NCBI GenBank assembly: GCA_903839875.1
Contig: CAIMDZ010000012.1
Coordinates: 1 to 64,000, forward strand
DNA: 64,000 nucleotides
Direction: 5' to 3'
DNA from: an uncultured Bacteroidota bacterium
GTDB taxonomy: Bacteria; Bacteroidota; Bacteroidia; Chitinophagales; Chitinophagaceae
Within the stretch, counting starts at the first letter, position 1. Each line of letters opens with the position of its first letter. Positions 43,515 through 54,805 of this stretch are shown in pieces. A program made the translations under genes and the position numbers. The notes beneath the pieces are model-generated. The model was not told where the DNA came from. It did no database searches and saw nothing but the letters and a program-made list of their open reading frames with translations.

Positions 43515-46211
43515 ATGGATCAAAACAACGGAGATTTATTGCCTCAGCAGAACCCTGAAGAGAATGATAAAATAATACAGATCAACATTGAAGAACAGAT
43601 GAAGACAGCCTACATAGATTATTCTATGTCGGTGATCGTTGGTCGTGCATTGCCAGATGTAAGGGATGGTTTGAAACCGGTGCACCGCCGGGTATTGTTT
43701 GCAATGCATGAACTGGGTAATACCTTCAATAAGCCCTACAAGAAATGCGCCCGTATTGTAGGTGAAGTGCTCGGTAAGTACCATCCGCATGGCGATACTG
43801 CGGTTTATGATGCAATGGTGCGTATGGCGCAGCCCTGGAGTATGCGTTACACTACAATTGACGGCCAGGGAAACTATGGCAGTGCAGATGGCGATAACCC
43901 TGCGGCAATGCGTTACACAGAGGCGCGTATGCAGAAGCTGGGTGAAGCGATGATGGAGGATATTGAGAAAGAGACCGTTGATTTTGCCCCAAACTTCGAT
44001 GATTCGCTGGAGGAACCTACAGTTCTGCCTGCAAGGATACCACAGTTGCTTGTCAATGGCTCATCGGGTATTGCAGTGGGTATGGCAACCAACATGATGC
44101 CGCATAACCTTACTGAGGTTGTTGATGGCTGTATCGCCTACATTGACAACAGGGATATTACCATTGAAGAACTCATGAAGTTTGTAAAGGCGCCTGATTT
44201 TCCTACAGGGGCTATTATTTATGGTATAGAAGGTATCAAGCAGGGTTTCCTGACCGGCAGGGGAAGGGTAGTGCTGCGTGGAAGGGTGACGGTGGAGGCC
44301 ATGAAGAATGGCAAGGAAATGATCATTATTACAGAAGTTCCTTACCAGGTTAGCCGCGACGCACTCACTGAAAAGATAGGTTCACTTGTAAATAATAAAA
44401 TAATTGACGGCATCACCCATGTGGGTAATGAGTCGAACAAGGATGGAACAAGGATAGTAGTTGAGCTGCGCAGGGATGTGGTGGCCCAGGTCATTATCAA
44501 CCAACTATATAAATACAGTGAGCTCCAGACTTCCTACGGCATCAACAACGTGGCATTAGTGAATGGACGCCCCCGTACCCTTAACCTTAAAGACCTTATT
44601 TCGGAATTTATTATTTTCCGCCACGAGGTCGTAGTTAGGCGCACCAGGTATGAGCTGTCTGAAGCCAGAAAGCGTGCGCATATATTGGAGGGGTATTTGA
44701 TTGCCCTTGATCATCTGGATGAAGTGATCAAACTTATCAGGAATTCTGCTAATCCGGATATTGCGAAGGAAGGGCTGATCACTCAATTCAGTATGTCTGA
44801 GATACAGGCAAAGGCGGTTCTCGAACTTCGATTGCAGCGGCTTACAGGCATGGAGCGTGAAAAGATCCGTGAAGAGCATGCTGAGCTGATGAAACTGATA
44901 TCACACCTTGAAGAAATTCTTGGCAATGAAGGAATACGGTACCAGATCATTAAAGATGAGCTGTTAGAAGTGCAAAAAAAGTATGGAGATGCGCGCAGAA
45001 GCGAGATACAATACCTGGCCGATGAAATGCGCATTGAAGACCTGATAGAGAAAGAAGATGTAGTTATTACAGTTTCTCATCTCGGGTATATCAAGCGCAC
45101 TTCAACCGCTGAATACCGTTCTCAGCGCAGGGGCGGAAGAGGCTCGATGGGAGGCAAGACCCGCGAGGAAGACTATATTGAACACCTGTTTGTGGCGTCT
45201 ACCCACCACACACTGATGTTCTTTACTGAAAAGGGTCGTTGTTTCTGGCTTAAAGTGTATGAAATACCCGAGGCTGATAAAAACGGAAAGGGTAGGGCTA
45301 TCCAGAATATGATCCAGATACCGGCTGATGATAAGATACGAACCGTTATTGATGTACCGCAACTGGAAGATGAGGAATTTGTGAATTCACATTTTGTGGT
45401 ATTGTGTACCAAGAAGGGTATTATCAAAAAGACTAAACTGGAAGATTTCAGTCGCCCGCGTGCGAATGGTATCATAGCCATTACTATTGAAGAAGGCGAT
45501 CAGTTGCTCGACGTTTCTCTGACAAGAGAAGATTATTATATTATGATGGCGGTGAAGAGCGGCCGGGCTATTTGTTTCCCGCAGGAGAAAGTAAGGGCTA
45601 CTGGCAGGGGCGCAATCGGCGTGTTTGGTATTGAGCTTGATGAAAAGAATGATGAGGTAATAGGCATGATTTGCGTGTCAAAAAATGATGTGACCAAACA
45701 GGTTTTGGTGGTGTCTGAAAAAGGGCTTGGTAAACGTACCCCATTCCTGGAGAAGGTGGAAGAAAAAGCAGAAGATGCTGAAAAAGCCGCTGAAAGTGAC
45801 CCATATAATCTGGTTTCGATAGAAGACACGGATGGTAAAATGCAGAAATACCTGCTGTCCTACCGTGTTACCAACAGGGGAGGCAAAGGAGTGAAGACCA
45901 TTAATATTACTGAAAAGACCGGCGCGCTGGTTGGCCTGGTAGGTGTGGAAGAAACCGATGACCTCATGATCACCTGTGAATCGGGTGTTACAATCCGTAT
46001 GAAGGTATCAGCTATCCGTGAAGCAGGTAGAGCTACCCAGGGTGTAAAGCTGATCAATATAGATGAAGGTGACCGGATTGCAGCAATTGCCTCGATCCAT
46101 GAACAGGATGTGGAAGAGGAATTACCATCTGATCATCCTGTTGAGGAAGGAACTACTCCCGGAGAAGAACCATCAGGGGAAAGCGGATCAACACCAGCAA
46201 CAGAAGAATAG
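43515..46211 (+). CDS. gyrA: DNA gyrase subunit A
   Basis: An 898-residue type II topoisomerase subunit. The breakage-reunion domain has the active-site Tyr in [11 protein letters not shown], and the quinolone region reads [20 protein letters not shown], with Thr where E. coli has Ser83 and Asp at the position of Asp87. The C-terminal propeller has the GyrA-box motif QRRGGRG ([12 protein letters not shown]), which separates it from ParC. The last 40 residues are an acidic Glu/Pro/Ser-rich tail, which is common. It introduces negative supercoils with GyrB, encoded elsewhere. The ATG start fits the family. Confidence 0.96.
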   Translation: MDQNNGDLLPQQNPEENDKIIQINIEEQMKTAYIDYSMSVIVGRALPDVRDGLKPVHRRVLFAMHELGNTFNKPYKKCARIVGEVLGKYHPHGDTAVYDAMVRMAQPWSMRYTTIDGQGNYGSADGDNPAAMRYTEARMQKLGEAMMEDIEKETVDFAPNFDDSLEEPTVLPARIPQLLVNGSSGIAVGMATNMMPHNLTEVVDGCIAYIDNRDITIEELMKFVKAPDFPTGAIIYGIEGIKQGFLTGRGRVVLRGRVTVEAMKNGKEMIIITEVPYQVSRDALTEKIGSLVNNKIIDGITHVGNESNKDGTRIVVELRRDVVAQVIINQLYKYSELQTSYGINNVALVNGRPRTLNLKDLISEFIIFRHEVVVRRTRYELSEARKRAHILEGYLIALDHLDEVIKLIRNSANPDIAKEGLITQFSMSEIQAKAVLELRLQRLTGMEREKIREEHAELMKLISHLEEILGNEGIRYQIIKDELLEVQKKYGDARRSEIQYLADEMRIEDLIEKEDVVITVSHLGYIKRTSTAEYRSQRRGGRGSMGGKTREEDYIEHLFVASTHHTLMFFTEKGRCFWLKVYEIPEADKNGKGRAIQNMIQIPADDKIRTVIDVPQLEDEEFVNSHFVVLCTKKGIIKKTKLEDFSRPRANGIIAITIEEGDQLLDVSLTREDYYIMMAVKSGRAICFPQEKVRATGRGAIGVFGIELDEKNDEVIGMICVSKNDVTKQVLVVSEKGLGKRTPFLEKVEEKAEDAEKAAESDPYNLVSIEDTDGKMQKYLLSYRVTNRGGKGVKTINITEKTGALVGLVGVEETDDLMITCESGVTIRMKVSAIREAGRATQGVKLINIDEGDRIAAIASIHEQDVEEELPSDHPVEEGTTPGEEPSGESGSTPATEE

Positions 46212-46298
46212 AAAAAACGCCTCAGGTTTCAGATATACTACTTGAAATTCAGGGCATATAAATCAGGTTTAAACGCAAACTGTCAAACAACCAGTAAT

Positions 46299-47564
46299 AT
46301 GAAAAAAGTAATTATTATGATTGCCGCGCTTGGATTAACCTTCCACGGTATAGCGCAGGAAAAGTTTACCGTTTCCGCAAAGGAAGCTCTGAATAAAGGC
46401 AACCTTGATGAAGCAAAGGAAAACATTGATAAAGCACAGGCAGGACCAGATACTAAGGATAAACCTAAGACCTTATTTGTAAAGGCAAGAGTGTATATGG
46501 GAATGCAGCAATCCGGTAAATACAATACGCTTTATCCATATAAAGAAGCAACCCAATCCCTTTTTAAATTGCTGGAAGTAAAGCCGGACTATGAAAAAAG
46601 CGATGTGGATATGCTGCTGTTATATGGAGCCATCAATTATTACAACGATGGATCAACCGCTTATAATAATAAGGATATGAACAATGCCATTGATCTCATG
46701 AAAACTGTAGTAAAAATTCATGAGATAGACGGAGGAAAAAGATGGGATAAACTTCCTTCCGCTTCGGCTAAGTTGTTTGATACCGCTTACGCAAGGGCAA
46801 ATCAGACAATAGCCCTCAGTGTTTATTATAGCAGTAAGTATGATGAAGCAATACCTCTGTTAATTGTAGTAAAGAACAACCCGATAACCAAAACTTCATC
46901 TGTTTATGAATGCCTGATACAGGCCTACAACATGCAGAAGAATACTGCTGAGGCATTTAAGGTTATTGAAGAAGCCAGGATATTATTTCCTGATGATGCA
47001 AATATCCGCAATTCAGAATTGAACTATTATATTACTACCGGCAAAATTGATGACCTTATAAAGAAACTGGAGGAGACAATCTCCAAAGAACCTAATAATG
47101 AAGTGCTGCTCTTTGACCTTGCGACAGCCTACCAGGAAATGGCTACTCCAAAAACAGGGCCAAAGCCGTCAAATTCGGCGGAGTTGGTACTTAAAGCGGA
47201 AGATGCCTATCTACGTGCATTGAAGGTGAAACCCGATGATGCCCTTGTTAATTACAATTTCGGCTCTTTATACTTTAACCAGGCTGCAGATTATAACGAT
47301 AAAATGAACGCCATAACAGGTACATCAACTGCCGACCAGACTAACTACGACGCCCTGAAAGGAAAGCGTGACGCATTATTCGGCAAGTCAATGCCGTATT
47401 TCGAGAAGGCATATACTGTTTATTCGGGCAGGGAAAAGGATCTTTCAGGTGATGAAAAGAATACTTACAAGTCAACCGTTCTGGCGCTTAAGGAAGTGTA
47501 TGCCAGGCAAAGTAAAATGGACAAATCAAAAGAAATGCTGGAGAAACTTAAAACACTTAATTAA
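46299..47564 (+). CDS. Exported TPR protein
   Basis: From ATG 46299 the signal peptide is MKKVIIMIAALGLTFHGIA then Q. Several TPRs follow (ALNKGNLDEAKENIDKAQ, NKDMNNAIDLMKTVVKI, YNMQKNTAEAFKVIEEAR, ALKVKPDDALVNYNFGSLYF), about 420 residues in all. It is a periplasmic protein-interaction scaffold; homologues are common in Bacteroidota without assigned roles. It starts 87 bases after gyrA and may be co-transcribed with it; a strong terminator follows. Confidence 0.85.
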   Translation: MKKVIIMIAALGLTFHGIAQEKFTVSAKEALNKGNLDEAKENIDKAQAGPDTKDKPKTLFVKARVYMGMQQSGKYNTLYPYKEATQSLFKLLEVKPDYEKSDVDMLLLYGAINYYNDGSTAYNNKDMNNAIDLMKTVVKIHEIDGGKRWDKLPSASAKLFDTAYARANQTIALSVYYSSKYDEAIPLLIVVKNNPITKTSSVYECLIQAYNMQKNTAEAFKVIEEARILFPDDANIRNSELNYYITTGKIDDLIKKLEETISKEPNNEVLLFDLATAYQEMATPKTGPKPSNSAELVLKAEDAYLRALKVKPDDALVNYNFGSLYFNQAADYNDKMNAITGTSTADQTNYDALKGKRDALFGKSMPYFEKAYTVYSGREKDLSGDEKNTYKSTVLALKEVYARQSKMDKSKEMLEKLKTLN

Positions 47565-47583
47565 TAATCATCATATTTCTACA

Positions 47584-47615
47584 ACCGCATCTTCAACGAG
47601 ATGCGGTTTTTTTTT
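47584..47615 (+). terminator. Terminator after the TPR gene (possibly the gyrA operon)
   Basis: ACCGCATCT (47584-47592) pairs with AGATGCGGT (47599-47607), followed by a run of T to 47615. Confidence 0.9.
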
Positions 47616-47670
47616 GCTTTGATTTCCGGCTGATAAAAAGATAATAACATACCTTAATGGATATTTTGAT

Positions 47671-47678
47671 TATATTTG
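47671..47678 (+). promoter_or_regulatory. -7 element (TATATTTG) of the desaturase gene
   Basis: TATATTTG fits TAnnTTTG, 27 bases before the GTG start, the same octamer as before gyrA. Confidence 0.45.
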
Positions 47679-47705
47679 CAGGCATTTTAAAAATCAACAG
47701 AAAGA

Positions 47706-48800
47706 GTGAATAAATTGGATATAGTTCGATTCGCACCTAAGAACGGAGACGGTTTCTACGACACACTGAAAAAAAATATAGACGATTTTTTTAAAGAGAA
47801 CGATCTTGTCCCTCATGGTAATATGGCGCTGAGATGGAAGACCGTCTTCATGTTATCTATATTTTTTGTACCTAATATATTGATTATTACCGGTGTAGGC
47901 GCTGTTAGTCCCTTGTTGTTTTTCGGTTTATGGTTTATGATGGGTGTGGGTATGGTAGGTATTGGTTGCTCAGTGCACCACGATTCCAACCATGGCTCCT
48001 ATTCCAAATACAAGACTGTGAACAAAATTGTTGGCGACGTGGTGAACGTAATAGGTGGCTATGATGTAACCTGGAGAATACAACATAATTTACTGCATCA
48101 TACCTACACCAATATCGAAGGCCTGGATGAAGACATCGAGGTAGGCGGACTGATGCGTTTTTCGCCACATGCAAAGAAGTATAAACTGCACAGGTTCCAG
48201 CATATATATGCCTGGTTCCTTTATTGCCTCCTCACCCTGCAATGGGTTACTTATAAAGATTACCGGCTGCTGTTTATTTACGAGAAAAGAGGGCTGCTTA
48301 AAAAAGAGAAAATAACCCTCAGAAAAGCGTTGCTGGAACTGAGCATATACAAGGTAATATATTTCGGTTATGTGCTGGTTTTACCTATCATATTTTCAGG
48401 TATGCCATGGTATTACGTAATTTTCGGATTCCTGATACTGCATGCAGTTGCCGGACTTGGGCTCTCATGTATCTTCCAACTGGCGCATGTACTGGAATCC
48501 TCTGAATTTCCTTTGCCTACCGGGGACAGGAAAATAGAGAACAACTGGGCTATCCATCAACTGATGAATACAGCCGATTTTTCTCCGCGCAGCCGCATCA
48601 TGTACTGGTTCATCGGTGGCCTCAACTACCAGGTAGAACATCATTTATTCCCCCACATCTCGCATGTGCACTATCCTGAAATTTCGAAGATAGTAAAGCG
48701 TACCGCCGAACAATTCGGGCTGCCTTACCAGGTCATGCCAAATTTTATGGTGGCGCTTGTGAAGCATGGCAGGATGCTCAGGAAGATGGGAAGGGAGTAA
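47706..48800 (+). CDS. Membrane fatty-acid desaturase
   Basis: A 364-residue acyl-lipid/acyl-CoA desaturase with four membrane helices and the three histidine boxes: HHDSNHGS (about residue 95), HNLLHHTYTN (about residue 121) and QVEHHLFPHISH (about residue 311). The last box with QxxHH is typical of front-end (delta-5/6 type) desaturases, although there is no cytochrome b5 domain. The start is GTG at 47706. It would place double bonds in membrane lipid chains; position is not determinable here. Confidence 0.92.
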   Translation: MNKLDIVRFAPKNGDGFYDTLKKNIDDFFKENDLVPHGNMALRWKTVFMLSIFFVPNILIITGVGAVSPLLFFGLWFMMGVGMVGIGCSVHHDSNHGSYSKYKTVNKIVGDVVNVIGGYDVTWRIQHNLLHHTYTNIEGLDEDIEVGGLMRFSPHAKKYKLHRFQHIYAWFLYCLLTLQWVTYKDYRLLFIYEKRGLLKKEKITLRKALLELSIYKVIYFGYVLVLPIIFSGMPWYYVIFGFLILHAVAGLGLSCIFQLAHVLESSEFPLPTGDRKIENNWAIHQLMNTADFSPRSRIMYWFIGGLNYQVEHHLFPHISHVHYPEISKIVKRTAEQFGLPYQVMPNFMVALVKHGRMLRKMGRE

Positions 48801-48890
48801 TGGTAAGATGATATTTTGTGGATAAGGCCAGGAGCATGTTCCGGCCTTTTTCTTGTATTTTGCACTTAGGAATTATTTTGTCATCGTTCC

Positions 48891-49589
48891 TTAGTTACTC
48901 GCGCGGCCTTTCTTTATTATTTGCCCTTTATTCTCTTTCAGTTGTATATCAAGCAGCTCTGCCAGTGGGTAGTATTCAATGTCAAAATGTTTTGAATTGT
49001 AAAATAAGGTTTTTCTTTTCTTTCTTAAAATACGAAGGTTGGGACCTATAGTGTACACATAGCCGATCTGTTTCATGGTATCATTATTGATGACCAGGCT
49101 CCTGCCATACGGGTCGCCATAATTGGTGTTGTAGAGTGTGGGGTCGGGTATGTTTTCGGTTTCCACTCTTATCTTTTCGGTTGGTGCAGCGGCGTAGCCG
49201 AAATACACAATGTAGTAATCGTTGCCGGCGCGGTTGATGAGAGCGTTCTTTGCGGGGGTTAGGTCTTCATTCAGCAATATGCCGTCATACTGTTTTTTCC
49301 TGATCAGTTCAATATTCGTATCCACGTAATAATACACCGGGCAGTAGTTAAAATGCACCCGGAAATCCAGGATCATTCTTGACACTACCTCCCGGGCGTC
49401 TTTTTTTACCTCCTCCACTTCTTTGAACATCCTTCTCTTTGTCAACGCCTCTATCCTGTTATGCTCAGAACGCAACTGCACCAATATTACTGACGGTTTT
49501 TTGCGCCTGAGCGTGTCGGACCCGAATGAAGTACTACTATTGATGAATGATAATAGAATAAAAATTGCGAAAAATAACCTGTTGTTCAT
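48891..49589 (-). CDS. Exported hypothetical protein
   Basis: A 232-residue protein with an N-terminal signal (MNNRLFFAIFILLSFINSST then SFG). The body has a charged helical part (RSEHNRIEALTKRRMFKEVE) and a mixed part with VHFNYCPVYYYVDTN and NYGDPYGRSLVINNDTMKQI. The C-terminal 20 residues are basic. No known domain was recognised. It lies alone between the desaturase gene and the large sensor protein. Confidence 0.65.
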   Translation of the reverse strand: MNNRLFFAIFILLSFINSSTSFGSDTLRRKKPSVILVQLRSEHNRIEALTKRRMFKEVEEVKKDAREVVSRMILDFRVHFNYCPVYYYVDTNIELIRKKQYDGILLNEDLTPAKNALINRAGNDYYIVYFGYAAAPTEKIRVETENIPDPTLYNTNYGDPYGRSLVINNDTMKQIGYVYTIGPNLRILRKKRKTLFYNSKHFDIEYYPLAELLDIQLKENKGQIIKKGRASN

Positions 49590-49867
49590 AATTTTCTGTT
49601 GGGCAAAAGTACATCAGTAATTTGAAAGTTATAAATCCGGAACAGCATTAATTGCAGGTGGTGCTTTTAAATACTCCTCATGGTAAACAAATGTATTCCG
49701 CACTAATGATGCCAAAGGCATCAACCGTTTATAGCCCGGAAAGTAAGGCCCCCCCGATGCCGACCGCGTGCCGCCTTAGCTTTGGCGGTGGCGCAAGGTA
49801 TCGCACATTGGGGATTTGTCTATGAAATTCGCTCATTGTTGATTTTAAGGTGTAATAGATATTAGCT

Positions 49868-52800
49868 TTATAGCACCATTTTTTTTATTCCCCTGAATTC
49901 ATTTTCTAATTCTTTACATGCCTGATTACAGATGTTTTCAAGCTGCAAAACAAGATCGGGAAGCTGATCACTGTGTTGTTTCTTTTCCGCATATTTCTGA
50001 ATTTTTTTTGCCAGCATTATATATTCTTCATTTATGCCCATTATATCGAATGAGGGAATAATTTTATGAGCCGCGGCGCTTAAAGATTCCCAGTCTTTAC
50101 TGTTCAGGCTAACCTTCATTAAGTTGATTATTGGTGGTATCTGTTCCAGGTATACGGTTATCATCTCCATCATCAATTTTGGTTTTGATTTTGTCCGTTT
50201 CTGAAGGTGATCCAGGTTTATATATTTGTGGTTTGTACTTATTACTTTTGTGTCTTTCGCAGGTTTAACCAGCCCGGTTATTTTACTGTACAGCAATTTT
50301 TCATCAATCGGCTTCGAGATATAATCATTCATGCCGGCGGCAGTACATTTTTCTAAATCAACTGTGGTTACATCTGCAGTTAATGCGATAATGGGGATTT
50401 TTGAATTCAGCTTGCTGCGAATGTATTCTGTAGCTTCAACCCCATTCATTACCGGCATCTGTAAATCCATCAGGATAATATCATAAGATTTACTTTGAAG
50501 TAGTTCAATGGCTGTTTTCCCGTTGGAAGCTATGTCCATTTCAAAGCCAAAATCATCCAGTATAGTTTTCATCAGTAATTGGTTGAGCTTCATATCTTCT
50601 GCAACCAATATTCTTATGTTCTTGGTCTCTGTATGCAGTTCGGCAGTTTCAATTTTAATATCAATTTCAGTATTTGTTTTTTCAAAGGGTAGTATAAAGC
50701 TAAAAACAGAGCCTTCATTAACTTTGCTTTTTACGCTTATGCTGCCACCCTGCTGTTCTACCAATTGTTTCACAATCGCAAGTCCTAATCCTGTGCCTCC
50801 ATACAATCTTGAAGTGTCGCCGGAGGCTTGCTGGAAGTTTTCAAAAATACTTTCCATTTTATTTTCCGGTATTCCTATTCCTGTATCGGTAACTGTAAAT
50901 TCGATGGATGCTCTCTTTTCATCTTCACTTACCAAACGGACGCCTACCGTAATTTTTCCTCTTGATGTAAATTTGACAGAATTGCTTACGAGATTTAGTA
51001 TAATCTGGTGCAAGCGCACCGGATCGCCAATCAACACCTCCGGAATTTTGTCGTCGTACTCTTTAACCAAATCTAAATTCTTCTCCTGGATTTTTGTCTG
51101 AAATAAATGTAGCATGGCAGATATGGATAACGCCATTTTAAATGGGGTTTGCGCAAATATCATTTTCCCTGCATTGACTTTTGCCAGGTCCAGTATATCG
51201 TTAATCAGCACGATTAATGCATCACCGCTTATTTTAATCGCTGTCAAAAACTCTTTTTGTTTTACCGATAAATCTGTTTTCAATACCACTTTTGTAAATC
51301 CGATAATTGCATTCATTGGCGTCCGGATTTCATGGCTCATGTTTGACAAAAATTGCTGCTTTGCTTTCATTGCACTTTCTGCGAATAGTGTGGCGTTTTC
51401 GGCTTTCTCTTTTGCTTCTTCAGCAATTACAGTAGCCAGCTCAGCAAACACCCTGGCTTCCATCATATCGGTTTCAATTCTTTTTTGTTCAGTAATGTCC
51501 GACCTTATAGCAACATACTGGTATGGCTTTCCCTCCTCATTCATAAAAGGAACAATCGTTGTGTTTACCCAATAAATAGAGCCATCCTTTGCTTTGTTTT
51601 TTAATTCACCTTTCCATATTTTCCCGCTGGCAATTGTTGTCCATAAATCACGGATAAACTCTTTAGGATGATAGCCGGTACTAATGATGCGGTGATCCTG
51701 ACCTATTAATTCTTCGCGTGTGTATTTTGATATACTACAGAAGTTGTCATTCGCATACTTGATAATTCCTTTCTGGTCAGTGATCCCAACTATGGAAGAT
51801 TCATCGAGCGCATATTTGTAATCCGATATTTCTTTTAGACTCTTCTCTAAATTCTCTTTAATCTTTTTCCTGTCGGTAATATCTCTTGCTACTACAACTA
51901 CACCTAGCACTTTACCTTGTTCATCTTTGTAAACCGATCCATTGAATAATACATCGGTCAGTTTGCCGTCCCTATGGCGAAGCGTAAGCGGGGCATCAGT
52001 CACAGATCCTTTGGCGAATACTTTCTTGTATACTTCACCTGCTTTTTGCGGTTCGGTGAAATAATCGAAGAAGTCGGTACCCTTAAGGTGTTCCCGTGCA
52101 ATACCTGTTATATTCACAGTCGCCTGATTTAAATCCATGATCTTGCCGTCTGTACTGATTGTTACCAATGGGTCCAGGCTTGCTTCAATAAGACTAAGAC
52201 TATATCTTTCCTTGATATAATAACGGGAACGCTCGGTGATGTCTTCAATGGCCAGCAGGATCAATTGTTCCTGCTGTGTTTTTTGAATAATCCGGCTTGC
52301 ATTGAGCAACATTATTTTTTCGCCTATTCCGGGGAAAGTGTGTATCAGTTCAAAATCCTGGAAGTGAGAATTCCGGGGAATGATGTCGTCAAGCAATTCG
52401 CGGAGGCGCGGAATATTCCATTGCTTGTTTCCTAAATCATACAAGAGTATCCCTTCAGTATCTTCTTTCTTTACACCAAAGTATTTATAGAATGAATTAT
52501 TGGCATATTTTACACGAAGGTTTTTGTCGAGAATAAGCATCGGCTCATGAATGGTGGCAATAATGGCTTCGGATAAATCCCGTGCTTCCGTTACCATTTC
52601 ATTCAAACTGATAATTTCATGGTTTACAATCGTCAGCTCTTCATTGGTGCTTTGCAGTTCTTCTTTGTTGGTTTCCAGTTCTTCGTTCAGGCTCTGTAGT
52701 TCTTCGCTGCTGCTTAAAAGTTCCTCGTTGGCGCTTTGCAGTTCTTCGTTGGCGGCTTCCTGGTCTTCGGTAATACTGCGCATATCTTCACGGGCTTGCT

Positions 52801-54805
52801 CCAGCTCCAGCTCTAATTGCTGTATACGTATATCCTTATCATCTTTTTTTTGTTTGGCTGAGACTGTTTTCTCAATGCTTATAGCTAATGCATTATTGCC
52901 ATTGGAATTATGATCGTGAAAGAGAATTAAATAATGTGGCTCTATAGTGTTGGGCAGCGGAATGGCTTCTATTGAAATGTTACGCAGACTGCCGTTTACC
53001 TGCAGGGGAATATTTTCTTTTATAACCGATGCTTTTTCTTTTTTTGCTTTGTGCAAAATGTTTCGCAGTTCAAAAGCCAAACCGTGTTTTGCCATCTTTA
53101 GTAAATTATGACTCGGCTTGCCGGGCGATTGCTCTAAGTAATTGCCGGTGCTGCCGCGAAAATGTACAATGTCCATGGCCTCATTTACTACCACACCGGC
53201 GGGGGTGTATTTGCTGAGTATAATATCATCAGCTGTTTTCTGAAAGTCGGTACGAATGGATTCGCTTTTGATATTGGTATCGGCAATACCGAAATATTGT
53301 TCGCTACGCTGGCTAGCTACATGCATAAACTTGCCGGGCACATCTTTGCGTGTAAATAATTTATCGTTTTTTGCGGCAGCAGCAAATAGGTCGGGTACAC
53401 CGCTGGTGGTTTCTGATTTACCGAGTAACAAAACCCCATGGAGGTTTAATGAATAATGAAAAGTGGTTAACGCCTTCTTTTGCAGGTAGGGTTCCATATA
53501 AATCAGCACATTGCGGCAACTTATAAAATCCATCTTGCCGAAAGGCGGATCTTTTAAAAAATTGTGAACGGCAAATACACACATATCCCTTACCAGTTTA
53601 ATTACCTGGTAACTACCGTTGGTTTTTGTAAAAAACTCATTCATGCGTTGCGGTGATATGCATTCCACTTCGCTTTTTTTATAAATACCAATGCGCGCTT
53701 TTACAATAGCAGGTTCGCTTATATCGGTGGCAAAGATTTGCACTTTTTGCTGGTTATCGCCTAATAATTCTTTAAAGCAAATAGCAATGGAATATACCTC
53801 TTCGCCGGTGCTGCAGCCGGCTACCCATACCCGTATGGGCTCATCCGTTTTTTTATTTTTTATAATTTGCGGAAAAACCGTTTCAGATAAATTTTCAAAA
53901 CTTTTAGTGTCCCGGAAAAAAGTGGTTACCGGAATTAACAGGTCCTGATATAGCGCATCCTGTTCCTGTTTATTTTCTCTTAAATATTTAAGATAGCCTG
54001 CCGGTTTTTCATTTTTGTTGAGCGCCATCCTGCGCAATATTCTCCGGCGGATGGTCGTTTGCTTGTAATAAGTGAAGTCGGTTCCCTTGCGGATGCGCAG
54101 CAGCGCAATGATTTGTTTAAACACATCCTCATCCTGCTGTGGCAGGTTGTGTTCCTCGCCGCTATTACCATTCATACTTTTGGTAATCTCCAGAATTTTT
54201 TGCGGTATTTTTTCCGGGGGAAGAATAAAGTCAACAACCCCTGCCTCTACCGCACTATGGGGCATGCCTTCATAAGCTGCCGATGCTTCGTCCTGGGCAA
54301 AGGTAACGCCGCCGTAATCTTTAATGGCTTTTAATCCCAGCGTGCCATCAGTAGCTGTGCCCGATAATACCACCCCTATGGCATGGGTCTGATGTACCTC
54401 GGCGAGCGAAGTAAAGAATAAGTCAATTGGCAGGTTTCGCTCCATTTTACTTTTTGCAGGGCGGGGGGCAAGGTGTAAAACGCCATCAGTAGCCACCATT
54501 ATTTTATTACTGGGGATTACATAAATAAAATTGGGTTCAACTTTAATATCATCAGTTATTTCCAGTACCGGAATGGTTGTAATTTTTTGCAGTATTTCGG
54601 GCAACATGCTTTCGTGGCTGGGATCTAAATGCTGCACTAACACGTATGCCATTCCTGAATTTGCAGGGATTGCTTTCAGCAGCTTTCTAAATGCATCAAG
54701 CCCGCCTGCCGAAGCCCCGATACCCACAACCGGAAACAAATTATCGGATTTAATTACTTCAGCCTTATCGTCCTTATGATCAGTAGTGGTAGATTTCGGT
54801 TTCAT
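49868..54805 (-). CDS. CheB/CheR-PAS-histidine kinase-receiver-HPt hybrid protein
   Basis: 1645 residues, soluble. CheB methylesterase (about 20-210) has the triad in GIGASAGG, VQHLDPSHES and TATDGTLG. A CheR methyltransferase follows (about 235-500) with VAGCSTGEEVYSIA and ISCRNVLIYM. Then a coiled coil of NEELQS/NEELES-type repeats (about 650-740) and three PAS domains. The histidine kinase has H-box FLSNMSHEIRTPMNAIIGF, N-box NLVSNSVKFT and GTGLGLAI. A receiver follows with phospho-acceptor Asp in DIILMDLQMPVMNG and Lys in YISKPID, and an HPt domain with AAHKIIPSFDIMG. All key residues are present. Such proteins signal without chemoreceptors; input and output are unknown. No che genes are adjacent. 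Confidence 0.93.
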   Translation of the reverse strand: MKPKSTTTDHKDDKAEVIKSDNLFPVVGIGASAGGLDAFRKLLKAIPANSGMAYVLVQHLDPSHESMLPEILQKITTIPVLEITDDIKVEPNFIYVIPSNKIMVATDGVLHLAPRPAKSKMERNLPIDLFFTSLAEVHQTHAIGVVLSGTATDGTLGLKAIKDYGGVTFAQDEASAAYEGMPHSAVEAGVVDFILPPEKIPQKILEITKSMNGNSGEEHNLPQQDEDVFKQIIALLRIRKGTDFTYYKQTTIRRRILRRMALNKNEKPAGYLKYLRENKQEQDALYQDLLIPVTTFFRDTKSFENLSETVFPQIIKNKKTDEPIRVWVAGCSTGEEVYSIAICFKELLGDNQQKVQIFATDISEPAIVKARIGIYKKSEVECISPQRMNEFFTKTNGSYQVIKLVRDMCVFAVHNFLKDPPFGKMDFISCRNVLIYMEPYLQKKALTTFHYSLNLHGVLLLGKSETTSGVPDLFAAAAKNDKLFTRKDVPGKFMHVASQRSEQYFGIADTNIKSESIRTDFQKTADDIILSKYTPAGVVVNEAMDIVHFRGSTGNYLEQSPGKPSHNLLKMAKHGLAFELRNILHKAKKEKASVIKENIPLQVNGSLRNISIEAIPLPNTIEPHYLILFHDHNSNGNNALAISIEKTVSAKQKKDDKDIRIQQLELELEQAREDMRSITEDQEAANEELQSANEELLSSSEELQSLNEELETNKEELQSTNEELTIVNHEIISLNEMVTEARDLSEAIIATIHEPMLILDKNLRVKYANNSFYKYFGVKKEDTEGILLYDLGNKQWNIPRLRELLDDIIPRNSHFQDFELIHTFPGIGEKIMLLNASRIIQKTQQEQLILLAIEDITERSRYYIKERYSLSLIEASLDPLVTISTDGKIMDLNQATVNITGIAREHLKGTDFFDYFTEPQKAGEVYKKVFAKGSVTDAPLTLRHRDGKLTDVLFNGSVYKDEQGKVLGVVVVARDITDRKKIKENLEKSLKEISDYKYALDESSIVGITDQKGIIKYANDNFCSISKYTREELIGQDHRIISTGYHPKEFIRDLWTTIASGKIWKGELKNKAKDGSIYWVNTTIVPFMNEEGKPYQYVAIRSDITEQKRIETDMMEARVFAELATVIAEEAKEKAENATLFAESAMKAKQQFLSNMSHEIRTPMNAIIGFTKVVLKTDLSVKQKEFLTAIKISGDALIVLINDILDLAKVNAGKMIFAQTPFKMALSISAMLHLFQTKIQEKNLDLVKEYDDKIPEVLIGDPVRLHQIILNLVSNSVKFTSRGKITVGVRLVSEDEKRASIEFTVTDTGIGIPENKMESIFENFQQASGDTSRLYGGTGLGLAIVKQLVEQQGGSISVKSKVNEGSVFSFILPFEKTNTEIDIKIETAELHTETKNIRILVAEDMKLNQLLMKTILDDFGFEMDIASNGKTAIELLQSKSYDIILMDLQMPVMNGVEATEYIRSKLNSKIPIIALTADVTTVDLEKCTAAGMNDYISKPIDEKLLYSKITGLVKPAKDTKVISTNHKYINLDHLQKRTKSKPKLMMEMITVYLEQIPPIINLMKVSLNSKDWESLSAAAHKIIPSFDIMGINEEYIMLAKKIQKYAEKKQHSDQLPDLVLQLENICNQACKELENEFRGIKKMVL

